Origin: Clostridium estertheticum subsp. estertheticum
GTDB lineage: Bacteria > Bacillota > Clostridia > Clostridiales > Clostridiaceae
DNA: 64,000 nt
NCBI RefSeq assembly: GCF_001877035.1
Contig: NZ_CP015756.1
Coordinates: 1,851,001-1,915,000, forward strand
Direction: 5' to 3'
How positions within the stretch are numbered: the first letter of the stretch is position 1; the number at the start of each line of letters is the position of its first letter. Positions 54,378 through 63,705 of this stretch are shown here, in pieces. The translations under genes and the position numbers were made by a program. Below the pieces are notes generated by a model. It ran no database searches. It saw only the letters and a program-made list of their open reading frames with translations, and had not been told where the DNA came from.

Positions 54378-54581
54378 GTGGTAAATAATAAAACGTGCCG
54401 AGAATGCGGAACAGCTTTAAAAGGTGATGATATAGCCATATATCTTAAATTGGTTACAAGAAATGCTGAAGACTTTTTATGTATAGATTGTCTTGGTGTG
54501 AAATTAGAATGCGGACGTGGACCGATTGAGGAACGGATAAAATATTTTAGAGAATCAGGGAATTGTACTTTGTTCCGTTAG
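54378..54581 (+). CDS. Small CxxC zinc-ribbon-like protein, unknown function
   Basis: 67 aa from GTG 54378, the base directly after the GH27 stop codon, so probably translated by termination-reinitiation; its own ribosome binding site is weak. Two CxxC pairs (C7/C10 in KTCRECG and C35/C38 in FLCIDCLG) suggest a zinc-ribbon fold, with extra Cys at 45 and 63. Not similar to any enzyme I recognise. Real gene status is supported by codon-level structure, the motif pairing and the strong terminator 27 bases after its stop. Its role within a xylan operon is unknown. Confidence 0.65.
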   Translation: MVNNKTCRECGTALKGDDIAIYLKLVTRNAEDFLCIDCLGVKLECGRGPIEERIKYFRESGNCTLFR

Positions 54582-54607
54582 TTATGAAGACCTAAACTAA
54601 TATCAAG

Positions 54608-54662
54608 CTTATTACCCTTTGATGAAATTTTATAATTTCATCAAAGGGTAATAAGTTTTTTT
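54608..54662 (+). terminator. Strong terminator of the xylan debranching operon
   Basis: A perfect 21-bp stem (54608-54628 with 54635-54655), core ACCCTTTGATGAAAT, and a run of seven Ts. Confidence 0.95.
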
Positions 54663-54774
54663 GTCGAATATATTAAGTACTAACTCTTTTACTTAAAATT
54701 TTACATTTTAGGGTAATCTTAATAAGTTTTAATATAAAATAATACCTAATTTGTATATGGGAGGGATATATTTA

Positions 54775-56346
54775 ATGTTTAAAGTTTTATTAGCAGACGA
54801 TGAACCCGCTGTAATACAGCTTTTAGAAAACCTAGTTGAATGGGAAACCTTAGGATATACTATATGTGGTACGGCATCAAATGGTGAAGATGCTTTAGAA
54901 ATTCTAAAACAAAGTAATCCACATTTGGCTATTATAGATATACACATGCCAAGGATTAACGGGCTGCAGCTTTTACATCAGGCTTCTGAAATATTGTATT
55001 TAAGGACAAAATTTATTATTTTGAGTGCTTATAACGATTTTGAGTATGCTAAAACTGCCATGCGTTATGGTGTTAACGATTACATATTAAAGCCTATAGA
55101 TGATGATGAATTGATTCCAGCTTTAAAAAAAGTAAGGAATCAAATTGATAATGAGATTGGTACTCTAGAATCAAAAGCAAATAAAATGAAATTTGTTGCA
55201 AGTAACTATATTAATAGAATCATAAAAGACGAGATCAGTGAAGAATTTATAGAAAGATGCAAACGCATACTAAGACTCGATGATAATAGTTCATTTAGAT
55301 GTGCACTAGTGGAAATAAACCAGTTTGAAAAATGGATGAATGATCTTTCAAATATTGAGATTCAAAAGAAAAGGTTGTCGGTAAGAAAGGTAATTGAAGA
55401 TGGGGTAGAAAGTAATCATGTGACCAATATATTCGATGATGATATTCATAGATTTGGAATAATCATTTCACATGACATGGTTATGCGGGAAGAACAATAT
55501 CTTGAGAATTTGAAAATGGAAGTATGGAAAAACTGCCATTGCTCTGTTTCTGTGTCATTAAGTGAAGAAGCAAAGGGTACAGGTAATATAGGAAAACTAT
55601 ACAGGCAATCATTGATAGCACTTCAATACAGGCTTTTTCAGATGGATGGAGGGGTACTTTATTATGAGCGGTTTAAGAATACTCCATTGAATTATAATTT
55701 TTATGAATCCAATCCGGAAGAGTTGTTAGAAGATATAAAGTGTAATAACATTTCCGGAATCAATGATAAACTAAATAAGGTTTTTGGTGAATTTTATAAA
55801 AAAAAGTGTGCTCCTGAGGTTATTGAGAGTTATATAAAAAATATTGAATTTGAGATGGTAAAACATATACAAGATCATAATGGAAATGTAGATGAACTTA
55901 TCACCAAATTGAAAAGCATAAGTACAAGCATTGGAAAAACACCTGTTGATTCATTAAGAGACGATTTTTATAAATTATTATTAGATACATCTGATTATTA
56001 TAAGAGTATTAGCAGCAGAAGTTCGAAAGATATCATTGTTGAAATAAAAGATTTTGTACATCAAAATTATCAGAAGGATTTAAAACTTCAGCAGGTTGCT
56101 AAAACTTATTTTGTTAATCCTGTATATATTGGGCAGGTTTTCACTAAAACAGTTGGAATGCATTTTAATGAGTATCTGCACAGCATCCGAATAGCAGAAG
56201 CTAAAAAGCTGATTAGGAGGACAGATATGAAAATATCAGGGATTGCTTCAATGGTAGGATATAGTGACTCTGAGTATTTTGCAAATAAATTTAAGGCAAT
56301 TACTGGTTATTTACCATCCTATTACAGGAAAAATAGTATGATGTAA
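54775..56346 (+). CDS. AraC-type response regulator (YesN family), first of two
   Basis: 523 aa. Receiver domain with D9/E10 pocket (LLADDEPAV), phospho-acceptor D55 in LAIIDIHMPR and K in YILKPIDDDE. A middle region of about 270 residues follows, then a C-terminal AraC domain (LQQVAKTYFVNPVYIGQVFTKTVG, ISGIASMVGYSDSEYFANKFK). ATG 54775 with GGGAGGG upstream is preferred over an ATG 24 bases earlier. It precedes a YesM-type kinase gene and a paralogous regulator. Together they likely sense xylan sugars outside and activate the importer downstream and possibly the operon at 45320, which shares its promoter sequence. Confidence 0.92.
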   Translation: MFKVLLADDEPAVIQLLENLVEWETLGYTICGTASNGEDALEILKQSNPHLAIIDIHMPRINGLQLLHQASEILYLRTKFIILSAYNDFEYAKTAMRYGVNDYILKPIDDDELIPALKKVRNQIDNEIGTLESKANKMKFVASNYINRIIKDEISEEFIERCKRILRLDDNSSFRCALVEINQFEKWMNDLSNIEIQKKRLSVRKVIEDGVESNHVTNIFDDDIHRFGIIISHDMVMREEQYLENLKMEVWKNCHCSVSVSLSEEAKGTGNIGKLYRQSLIALQYRLFQMDGGVLYYERFKNTPLNYNFYESNPEELLEDIKCNNISGINDKLNKVFGEFYKKKCAPEVIESYIKNIEFEMVKHIQDHNGNVDELITKLKSISTSIGKTPVDSLRDDFYKLLLDTSDYYKSISSRSSKDIIVEIKDFVHQNYQKDLKLQQVAKTYFVNPVYIGQVFTKTVGMHFNEYLHSIRIAEAKKLIRRTDMKISGIASMVGYSDSEYFANKFKAITGYLPSYYRKNSMM

Positions 56347-56381
56347 ATCCATAAATAAGAAAATGTGAAAGGGTGATTAAT

Positions 56382-58205
56382 TTGCCTGTGAAAAAGGGAT
56401 TGTTCAATTTTATTAATGATATAAATTTAAATTCTAAGTTCTTAATGATATATATATTTTGTGTACTTGTGCCTATACTGACAGTTAATTTGATTTTCTG
56501 GAACAGGATATCAAATGATATAAAGGAAAGAGAAACGGAAAATTACAATATATCTATTAACAGGGCAAAAACTGATGTTTTTGCCATATTGGAAGGCAGT
56601 GTTTATGTAAGTAATTCTGTATCATCTGATAAAGATTTGTATGTGACAATGGAAAAGTCTTTTAAAGGTGACAGTGAATATTATGAAGCTTATTATGATT
56701 TGCTGAGGGACAGGATAAACAGGTGTTTACCTGTTTATAATAATATTTTACAGGTAATCATGTATACCTCCAATGATACCATAGTTAGTGGTGGAAGTTA
56801 TTATTCTATTAATCAGCAGACTCGGAATGCTTTGTGGTACAAGGACGTCCGTAGATCTGGTGATAAAGTCACTTTATATACATATCGAGATAGAACCGAT
56901 TATGGTAGCGGTAACTATGTTCAATATTTAAGCGTTTTACGGAGGCTGAATGATTTTGAGGGCAGCGGTGACAAGTATGAACATGTTCTCAAAATAGATA
57001 TTGATATGAATAGATTATACAATATATTTGATAGAGAAAAAGATTATTTGGATTTATTTTTAGTGGACCCCAAGGGGCGCATCGTTTGTTCCAGCGGGCA
57101 CAAGTATGAAGGGGATTTATCAAAAGGCTACACTAAGTTCAAGGATATTTGCGGCAGCGAAAAGACAATTAACTTTCTTAATTCCCAATTGGGCACTGCT
57201 GGATATTTAAATGGATGGAATATAATAGGCATACCAAACCGCAACCATATTCTTAATGAATCACATCGGTCAAATATCTCTATTGCCTGCATTACTGCTT
57301 TTGTCATACTGATGTCTACATTTCTTATTTTAATTATTGTAAGATCGTATAACTATAGGCTAAAAAAGCTCTCAAAACACATGAAGGGAGTGAAAAATCA
57401 GAATTTTGAATTGATCCAAATACCAGAAGGAAAGGATGAGATAGGAGAACTAATACTCAGCTTTAATATAATGACATCTAAAATAAATACATTGGTAAAT
57501 GATGTCTATAAGCTTCAGATTAAGGAAAAGGATTTGGAAATTCAAAGAGTTCATGCAGAATTGAAATTTCTCCAAAGTCAGGTAGATCCTCATTTTCTTT
57601 TTAATACTCTAAATGCTGTAATGGCTATTTGTGTTAAAAATAAGTATACAGACCTAATAGATGTTATAAAGTACCTCTCAAAGATTTTCAGAAGGCTCAT
57701 AAGCTGGAAGGAGGATCTAGTTACGGTGAGGGAGGAAATTTCCTTTACTGAGATGTATCTTAAGATAGAAAAATTTCGTTTCTTAGAGAAGTTTGATTAT
57801 AAAATCGAGTTAGATGAAAAAGCCCTTGACTTTAAGATACCTAAGATGAGTATACAAACCCTTATTGAGAATGCATGTAAGCACGGAATTCAGAGTATTG
57901 TTGGTGTAGGAATTGTGAAAATAAAGGTAAGCCAAACGGGAGAGTTTCTATTTATTGATGTTGAAGATAATGGGTCGGGTATAGAGGATGATAAACTCCA
58001 AGAAATTATTGAGAGCCTAAGTTCAGAAGATGATTTTTGTGAAAATGTGGGTATCAGGAATGTGTACAAACGCCTTCATTTATATTATGGAGATGAGGTT
58101 GAATTCAATATAAAAAGTGAGATGAATAAAGGCACCATAGTACATTATGGGATCAATAAGAATGCGATAAATATAAATAAATACCCTGAGGAAAAAACCG
58201 ACTAA
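56382..58205 (+). CDS. Sensor histidine kinase (YesM/LytS family)
   Basis: 607 aa from a TTG start; GTG 56373 lies within the GAAAGGGTG ribosome binding site, so TTG 56382 is better placed. Membrane helices near 17-38 and 303-325 enclose an extracytoplasmic dCache-like sensor of about 260 residues. A HAMP segment follows, then a His_kinase domain with H404 in DPHFLFNTLNAVMAI and an ATPase domain with IENACKHGI and DNGSGI. YesM-type kinases pair with YesN-type AraC regulators and usually detect extracellular oligosaccharides. It lies between two such regulators. Confidence 0.92.
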   Translation: MPVKKGLFNFINDINLNSKFLMIYIFCVLVPILTVNLIFWNRISNDIKERETENYNISINRAKTDVFAILEGSVYVSNSVSSDKDLYVTMEKSFKGDSEYYEAYYDLLRDRINRCLPVYNNILQVIMYTSNDTIVSGGSYYSINQQTRNALWYKDVRRSGDKVTLYTYRDRTDYGSGNYVQYLSVLRRLNDFEGSGDKYEHVLKIDIDMNRLYNIFDREKDYLDLFLVDPKGRIVCSSGHKYEGDLSKGYTKFKDICGSEKTINFLNSQLGTAGYLNGWNIIGIPNRNHILNESHRSNISIACITAFVILMSTFLILIIVRSYNYRLKKLSKHMKGVKNQNFELIQIPEGKDEIGELILSFNIMTSKINTLVNDVYKLQIKEKDLEIQRVHAELKFLQSQVDPHFLFNTLNAVMAICVKNKYTDLIDVIKYLSKIFRRLISWKEDLVTVREEISFTEMYLKIEKFRFLEKFDYKIELDEKALDFKIPKMSIQTLIENACKHGIQSIVGVGIVKIKVSQTGEFLFIDVEDNGSGIEDDKLQEIIESLSSEDDFCENVGIRNVYKRLHLYYGDEVEFNIKSEMNKGTIVHYGINKNAININKYPEEKTD

Positions 58206-58251
58206 GGACAATATGAATCCGTACTATGGATATACGAAGGGTGGAGATTTA

Positions 58252-59862
58252 GTGTATAAAGTATTGTTTGTGGATGATGAATCAATGGCTTTGGAACTTC
58301 TAAAATATATATTGAATTGGGAAGAATTGGGATTCTCAGTCTGCGCAGCATGTTGGAATGGTAAGGAAGCTGTTGACGCTATTGATAAATACGAACCCGA
58401 CGTTATAATTACGGATATTAAAATGCCGGTTATGGATGGACTGGATTTGATTGAATACGCTAGGGAACATGGAAAAGAAAATATTAAATTTATTGTCGTC
58501 AGTGGGTATGGAGAATTTGAATATGCGAAAAAGGCCATGAAGTATGGAGTAAGATTCTATCTTCAAAAACCTATTCTGCAAGAAGAAATATTTGAAATAA
58601 TCATAGAGGTGAAGCAACAACTGGATCAGATACAAAGAGAGAATGAAGGTATACAAATTGATCAGAAAGCCTTGCTCAATGGTGCTTTGATCCATCTCAT
58701 TCAGGGGCATGATAGTAAGGAAACTTTTGAATATCTTAAATCAGTTTGGGATGAAGATACGCTCAAGATGGTCTGGAATTGTATTGTTATAGAACTCGAA
58801 TCCACAGGTCAGCTAGATATGCAGGGCGAATTCAAAAATATAAGGCTCGAGGTAAGAGAAACTATTGACAAGGTTGTGAAAGGTGATTTTACATATTTTA
58901 CACTTGAGCAGAGTTTAAACACATTCATTATTTTGGTAAGTTTAAAGAATGAGAATCCCCATGAGAGTATAATTAATTGTTTGGCCCAAAATATATATCA
59001 AAGTCTTGACTTTGCTTTCTCACCTGAATTTACCATTGGTGTTGGTGAAAATGTTGTGGGGATAAAGTCGATAAAACATTCGTACATTACAGCGGTAGAG
59101 TCACTTGGTCACAGGTTTTACAGGGGGCTTAATTGTTTGATTTTTTATACTGAAATAAAGGAGAAGACATTCAATTTTGAGTTCAATGAAATTTTTATGT
59201 CAAGCAAAGTTTTTGAAGCAGTGGAGGAGGTTAATAGTAATAAAATAAAAAATATTATTGATACAACTTTCGAATATTTTAAAATCCACAGGATTCATCC
59301 GGATATAGTGATAATGTTTACTTCAAATATGATATGTAAGATAAACAATTTGATATATGAATCTGACCATAAGGCAAAGTGCTTTATAGATAACCATACA
59401 ATACCTGAGCTTAAAGAGCATGAAAGAACCATTGATGAGTTAAAGAAGTTTTTTGAAGGCTTCTGTATAGGTTATTGTGAGTATTTTATAAAAATACGTA
59501 ACAAAAATTCTGAAAGTAATGTTGTTAAAATTGAAGTTTTTATCAAAGAAAATTATAAAAGAAATATTACAATACGTGAACTTTCGGAGAAATTTTATAT
59601 GCACCCTACATATATGGGGCAGCTTTTTACTAGAAAATTTGGAATGACTTTTAATGAATATATACATGGACTGCGAATAGAGGAAGGTAAACGGCTTATG
59701 AGGACCACCAATTTGAAAAATCATGAAATTGCTGAAGTCTTGGGCTACAGTAATTACTCCAGTTTCCTTAAGCAATTCCAAAAACACACTGGAATAAAAC
59801 CAACGGAATTCAGGAATAGTAAGCTAAACTTAAAAATTGATCATGGAAATACCCTTGTATAA
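58252..59862 (+). CDS. AraC-type response regulator (YesN family), second of two
   Basis: 536 aa from GTG 58252 preceded by AAGGGTGGAG. An in-frame ATG at 58213 would add 13 residues before the conserved MYKVLFVDDE-type beginning and is less likely. Receiver with phospho-acceptor D55 in VIITDIKMPV and YLQKPI; C-terminal AraC domain IRELSEKFYMHPTYMGQLFTRKFG and NHEIAEVLGYSNYSSFLKQFQK. Similar in layout to the regulator on the other side of the kinase. The final stop is followed within 11 bases by copy B of the duplicated promoter. Confidence 0.92.
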   Translation: MYKVLFVDDESMALELLKYILNWEELGFSVCAACWNGKEAVDAIDKYEPDVIITDIKMPVMDGLDLIEYAREHGKENIKFIVVSGYGEFEYAKKAMKYGVRFYLQKPILQEEIFEIIIEVKQQLDQIQRENEGIQIDQKALLNGALIHLIQGHDSKETFEYLKSVWDEDTLKMVWNCIVIELESTGQLDMQGEFKNIRLEVRETIDKVVKGDFTYFTLEQSLNTFIILVSLKNENPHESIINCLAQNIYQSLDFAFSPEFTIGVGENVVGIKSIKHSYITAVESLGHRFYRGLNCLIFYTEIKEKTFNFEFNEIFMSSKVFEAVEEVNSNKIKNIIDTTFEYFKIHRIHPDIVIMFTSNMICKINNLIYESDHKAKCFIDNHTIPELKEHERTIDELKKFFEGFCIGYCEYFIKIRNKNSESNVVKIEVFIKENYKRNITIRELSEKFYMHPTYMGQLFTRKFGMTFNEYIHGLRIEEGKRLMRTTNLKNHEIAEVLGYSNYSSFLKQFQKHTGIKPTEFRNSKLNLKIDHGNTLV

Positions 59863-59872
59863 GGGAATTTCC

Positions 59873-59959
59873 AAAAAATAACTTAAAAATGGGGGGGGTA
59901 CATCTTTAGTTTGTTAAATTGTTATGTATTCGTTTACGGATTATAATATATTTATACAA
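59873..59959 (+). promoter_or_regulatory. Duplicated xylan promoter, copy B
   Basis: Nearly identical to 45141-45226. G8 tract (59891-59898), imperfect CTTTAG-TTTG-TTAAAT repeat, -35 TTGTTA (59919-59924), 17-base spacer, consensus -10 TATAAT (59942-59947). The spacer contains TGTATTCGTTTACG (59925-59938), matching 8 of 10 specified CcpA-site positions. It drives the importer operon that begins at 60009. Confidence 0.8.
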
Positions 59960-60008
59960 TATTTAAATGATCTTGTTATTTTATAAAAGCATAAGGGGGA
60001 CAAAAAAC

Positions 60009-61697
60009 ATGAAAAAGAAAAAAGTATTTCTTTGGTGTATGATGGCTATGCTCACATTATCGACAGTTCCATTGAGTGGATGTGGATCGGGTACTGCCAG
60101 CACTAGCAGCAATAAGGAAAGTAGTGGTACCAACCTTGTAAATGTCAAAAATCCAATTACTATTACTGCTTTTGTTGGCGATTCTGCAACAATTGTTCCT
60201 ACTCCTGACAACAAAATTTTCAAGAAAATCAAGGATGAACTGGGAATAACATTCAAAACTGAAATTCTGGCAGGTGACATTAATCAGAAACTAGGTGTTA
60301 TGATTGCCGGCGGTGATTTGCCTGATTTGGTATCTTATAGTCCTAAATTCCAGGATGCGGGTGACCTTATACCTCTTGAGAGTAAGATACAAAAAAGTGC
60401 ACCTGATATTTACAAGCATCTTGTATCTGGAAATGCATGGGGGATGATAAAGGATGCACATGATGGACATAGTTATTACATGCCAAATTACGGCGTTATT
60501 GCTACGGAAAGTACCGGTGCCGCTTATAACGGTCCCGCATTTTGGATTCAAAAAGATGTGCTTAAAGAGGCTAATTATCCAAAGATAACTACACTAGATC
60601 AATATTTTGACCTTATACAAGCTTATGTTAAAAAACATCCAACTATTGATGGAAAAGCAACCATCGGGTATGAATCATTAGCTACAAATCAGCAATCCTT
60701 CGTATTGGAAAATGCTCCAGCACAACTATCAGGTCATCCAAATGATGGTATGGTTAATGTAGATAAGGGTGTTGCATCACTTTATACAGATAAGGATATC
60801 TCTAAGACATATTATAAAAAATTAAATGATATGTATAATATAGGAATAATGGACAGAGAAGCTATCACTCAGACTAAGGATCAGTATCTCCAAAAGGTAG
60901 CAAGTGGACGTGTAGTAGGTATGTATGACCAGCACTGGGACTTTTTAAGTGGAGAAGCCACTCTTACAAAGGAGAAGAAAGATGGTCAGACATATACTCC
61001 ACTTGCCCTTACTTATGAGGGAGTTAAACCTCATTATAAAGACGTTACCATTCCAAATCTTCTTAATGGTTTTTCAATTACAAAGAATTGTAAGGAGCCT
61101 GATAGGGTACTTGCGGCTCTTAATATGTTAATGACTGAAAAATGGATGAAAATTCTTAACTGGGGTATAGAAGGTGAGGATTATTCTATAGATCCTGCAA
61201 CTAAACAGCCAGTTTGGACAGGCCAACAGAAGACTAATCAAAGCGATAATGCTTGGAAGGCTAAAAACAGAGCAGATGCTATCTATGCTAGTTTGCCTAA
61301 GATAGAAGGTAAATATAGTGATGGAAATGCAACAGCGTTAGGTGATAATCCAGTACAATATGCAAAGGGCGTGAGTGCTTACGATAAAACGTTCCTTAAA
61401 GCATACAAAGTAAACAGTCCATTTGAATTGATGGGAGTAGCACCTAAAAATGAGATATACTACCCATGTTGGAATATTAATATTCCAGCTAATTCACCAG
61501 CTTCGCTTGCAAACACTGCAATAAATAATTCACAACTTAAGTGGCTTCCAAGAGTTGTATCTTCTGCGGGTAGTGATTTTGAAAAACAATGGAGTTCTTA
61601 TAAAGAAGAAATAAATAGAGATAATCCGAAAGCTTATCTTGATGCAATTAACGAGGGCATACAGTATAGAATTAAGAATTGGACTGTAAAAAAATAA
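60009..61697 (+). CDS. Sugar ABC transporter substrate-binding lipoprotein
   Basis: 562 aa. Signal peptide with lipobox PLSGC and a Ser/Thr-rich linker (GSGTASTSSNKESSG). Large LplA/YtcQ-type binding protein with the segment AGGDLPDLVSYSPKF. ATG 60009 with AAGGGGGA upstream is chosen rather than an in-frame ATG 42 bases earlier that lies on the promoter leader. Two permeases follow after a stable hairpin. Neighbouring enzymes suggest arabinoxylan or xylooligosaccharide ligands; this is inference. Confidence 0.9.
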   Translation: MKKKKVFLWCMMAMLTLSTVPLSGCGSGTASTSSNKESSGTNLVNVKNPITITAFVGDSATIVPTPDNKIFKKIKDELGITFKTEILAGDINQKLGVMIAGGDLPDLVSYSPKFQDAGDLIPLESKIQKSAPDIYKHLVSGNAWGMIKDAHDGHSYYMPNYGVIATESTGAAYNGPAFWIQKDVLKEANYPKITTLDQYFDLIQAYVKKHPTIDGKATIGYESLATNQQSFVLENAPAQLSGHPNDGMVNVDKGVASLYTDKDISKTYYKKLNDMYNIGIMDREAITQTKDQYLQKVASGRVVGMYDQHWDFLSGEATLTKEKKDGQTYTPLALTYEGVKPHYKDVTIPNLLNGFSITKNCKEPDRVLAALNMLMTEKWMKILNWGIEGEDYSIDPATKQPVWTGQQKTNQSDNAWKAKNRADAIYASLPKIEGKYSDGNATALGDNPVQYAKGVSAYDKTFLKAYKVNSPFELMGVAPKNEIYYPCWNINIPANSPASLANTAINNSQLKWLPRVVSSAGSDFEKQWSSYKEEINRDNPKAYLDAINEGIQYRIKNWTVKK

Positions 61698-61713
61698 TAT
61701 GAATTAAATAATT

Positions 61714-61751
61714 AACAGAATAATGAATGAGATATATTTCATTATTCTGTT
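61714..61751 (+). terminator. Stem-loop between binding-protein and permease genes
   Basis: Perfect 14-bp stem, AACAGAATAATGAA with its complement, loop of ten. Only a weak T tail follows, so it probably gives partial termination and stabilises the binding-protein mRNA. Confidence 0.65.
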
Positions 61752-61792
61752 AATACATAATAAAAAATTATTTATGTATTGGAGGAGAACAT

Positions 61793-62779
61793 ATGGCTGA
61801 AATACGGGAAAATATCAATAAAAGTGGAAAAATCTTAAAAGTTAAAAAAATTAAAAAAAATAAAAAAATAACTTGGAAGATGATTAAAAGTCAAAAGGAA
61901 CTTATGTTTATGTCTGTGCCTTTCCTAGTATATATAGCAGTATTTGCTTATGCACCTATTTGGGGATGGCTCATGGCTTTCCAAAATTACAAACCAGGGG
62001 TGGACTTTTTTCATCAGACATGGGTAGGACTTGCTCAGTTTAAAAGTCTTTTTTCCTATATGGGATTTATTCAAGTACTTAGAAATACGGTGGCAATGAG
62101 CTTAATAAACCTTGTACTAGGTATGGCCTGTCCTATAATTTTGGCATTGCTTCTTAATGAAATAAAAAGTACGTTCTTTAAGCGTACGGTGCAGACAATA
62201 TCTTATCTTCCACATTTCTTGTCTTGGATTATTGCTACAGGAATAATTGCAGATGTTTTATCTACAGACCCTGCAGTTGGGATTATAAACAATTTGCTTA
62301 TGCAGCTTCACTTTATAAGTAAACCAATTTTATTTTTAGGTATACCTAAAATGTTCTGGGGAATTGTTGGAGTATCAACAGTTTGGAAAGAAGTCGGATG
62401 GGGTACGATAATTTACCTATCAGCTATATCTTCGATAGATCCCGCTTTGTATGAAGCTGCCGAAATAGATGGTGCTGGCCGTTTCCAGAAAATGCGTCAT
62501 ATAACACTTACGGGTATAAAAGCTACCATTATTATATTGCTTATTATGAATATTGGACATATTCTGGATGCTGGTTTTGAAATACAGTATTTCTTGGGGA
62601 ATGGTTTGGTTTCGGATTATTCTAAGACCATTGATATATTTGTTCTAGACTATGGTATTAATCAATTCAATTATTCCCTTGCCACTGCGGCTGGTATTTT
62701 CAAAAGTGCTGTAAGCATTACAATGCTTCTTCTCGCCAATTTTATTTCTGGTAAAGTTAGTGATGAAAAACTTATTTAG
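61793..62779 (+). CDS. CUT1 sugar ABC transporter permease (LplB type)
   Basis: 328 aa with a basic N-terminus (a Lys-rich stretch at about residues 11-28) and six helices. EAA loop: YEAAEIDGAGRFQKMRHITLTGI. Paralogue of the permease at 14144. GGAGGAG ribosome binding site. It forms the channel with the following permease. No ATPase gene follows, so a shared ATPase must energise it. Confidence 0.9.
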   Translation: MAEIRENINKSGKILKVKKIKKNKKITWKMIKSQKELMFMSVPFLVYIAVFAYAPIWGWLMAFQNYKPGVDFFHQTWVGLAQFKSLFSYMGFIQVLRNTVAMSLINLVLGMACPIILALLLNEIKSTFFKRTVQTISYLPHFLSWIIATGIIADVLSTDPAVGIINNLLMQLHFISKPILFLGIPKMFWGIVGVSTVWKEVGWGTIIYLSAISSIDPALYEAAEIDGAGRFQKMRHITLTGIKATIIILLIMNIGHILDAGFEIQYFLGNGLVSDYSKTIDIFVLDYGINQFNYSLATAAGIFKSAVSITMLLLANFISGKVSDEKLI

Positions 62780-62792
62780 GAGGGAATATATT

Positions 62793-63701
62793 ATGAATTA
62801 TAAAAGTACAAAAGCAGGAGACAAAGTGTTCAATACATTTAATGCAATATTTATGATAGTGATTGTTGTTGTGACTTTGTATCCTTTTCTAAATATTTTA
62901 GCAATATCTTTTAATAATGCCTCAGATACCCTAAAGGGAGGCATTTATATTTGGCCTAGGGAATGGACACTGTTTAATTTCCGTTCAATTTTTGCCACAG
63001 GCTTTTTATATCATGCGTTTTTTATATCTGTGTTAAGGACAGTTATATCAACAGTACTTAATTTATTTTTTACTACCATGCTTGCTTATACATTAAGCAG
63101 AAAAGAGTATTTCCTTAGGAAGTTTATTACAACGGTGTTTGTTCTTACCATGTATTTTAGTGCAGGATTGATACCTTCATATTTCCTCATTAAAAATCTT
63201 GGGCTTATGAATCACTTCATAGTATACATTTTGCCTTCTATGATAGGTGCTTTTAACCTTATTGTTATAAGGACTTATATAAAATCACTTCCTGATAGTA
63301 TGATAGAAGCTGCAAAAATCGATGGTGCAGGAGAATTTAGCATATTTATTAAGATAGTATTTCCTCTTTGCAAACCTGTTTTGGCAGTTGTAGGACTCTT
63401 TGTAGCGGTAGGTGCATGGAATACCTGGTTTGATACATTCATATATGCTTCATCAAATCAAAACTTGAGTACACTTCAATATGAATTGATGAAACTCTTG
63501 TCAACATCTATGCAAACAGCAACTAGTGCTGTAGCTCAATTTGGTGGCAAAGGGGCTCTTAGCGGATCAACCGATTCAGTAACACCACAATCCATAAGAG
63601 CAGCAAGTACAGTTGTTGCGGCTTTACCTATACTTATGATTTATCCGTTCCTTCAGAAGTATTTTGTAGTAGGGCTTAATGTAGGCAGTGTAAAGGAATA
63701 A
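62793..63701 (+). CDS. CUT1 sugar ABC transporter permease (YtcP type)
   Basis: 302 aa, six helices; EAA loop MIEAAKIDGAGEFSIFIKIVFP; C-terminal VVGLNVGSVKE, the YtcP-type ending. ATG 62793 with AGGAGGG is preferred over an ATG 33 bases upstream inside the preceding gene. Paralogue of the permease at 15135. It completes the second importer of the window. Confidence 0.9.
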   Translation: MNYKSTKAGDKVFNTFNAIFMIVIVVVTLYPFLNILAISFNNASDTLKGGIYIWPREWTLFNFRSIFATGFLYHAFFISVLRTVISTVLNLFFTTMLAYTLSRKEYFLRKFITTVFVLTMYFSAGLIPSYFLIKNLGLMNHFIVYILPSMIGAFNLIVIRTYIKSLPDSMIEAAKIDGAGEFSIFIKIVFPLCKPVLAVVGLFVAVGAWNTWFDTFIYASSNQNLSTLQYELMKLLSTSMQTATSAVAQFGGKGALSGSTDSVTPQSIRAASTVVAALPILMIYPFLQKYFVVGLNVGSVKE

Positions 63702-63705
63702 TTGA

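Noticed and set aside
58336-58710. 124-codon minus-strand open frame in the second response regulator
   Set aside because: Covers the receiver domain in antisense; no features of its own.
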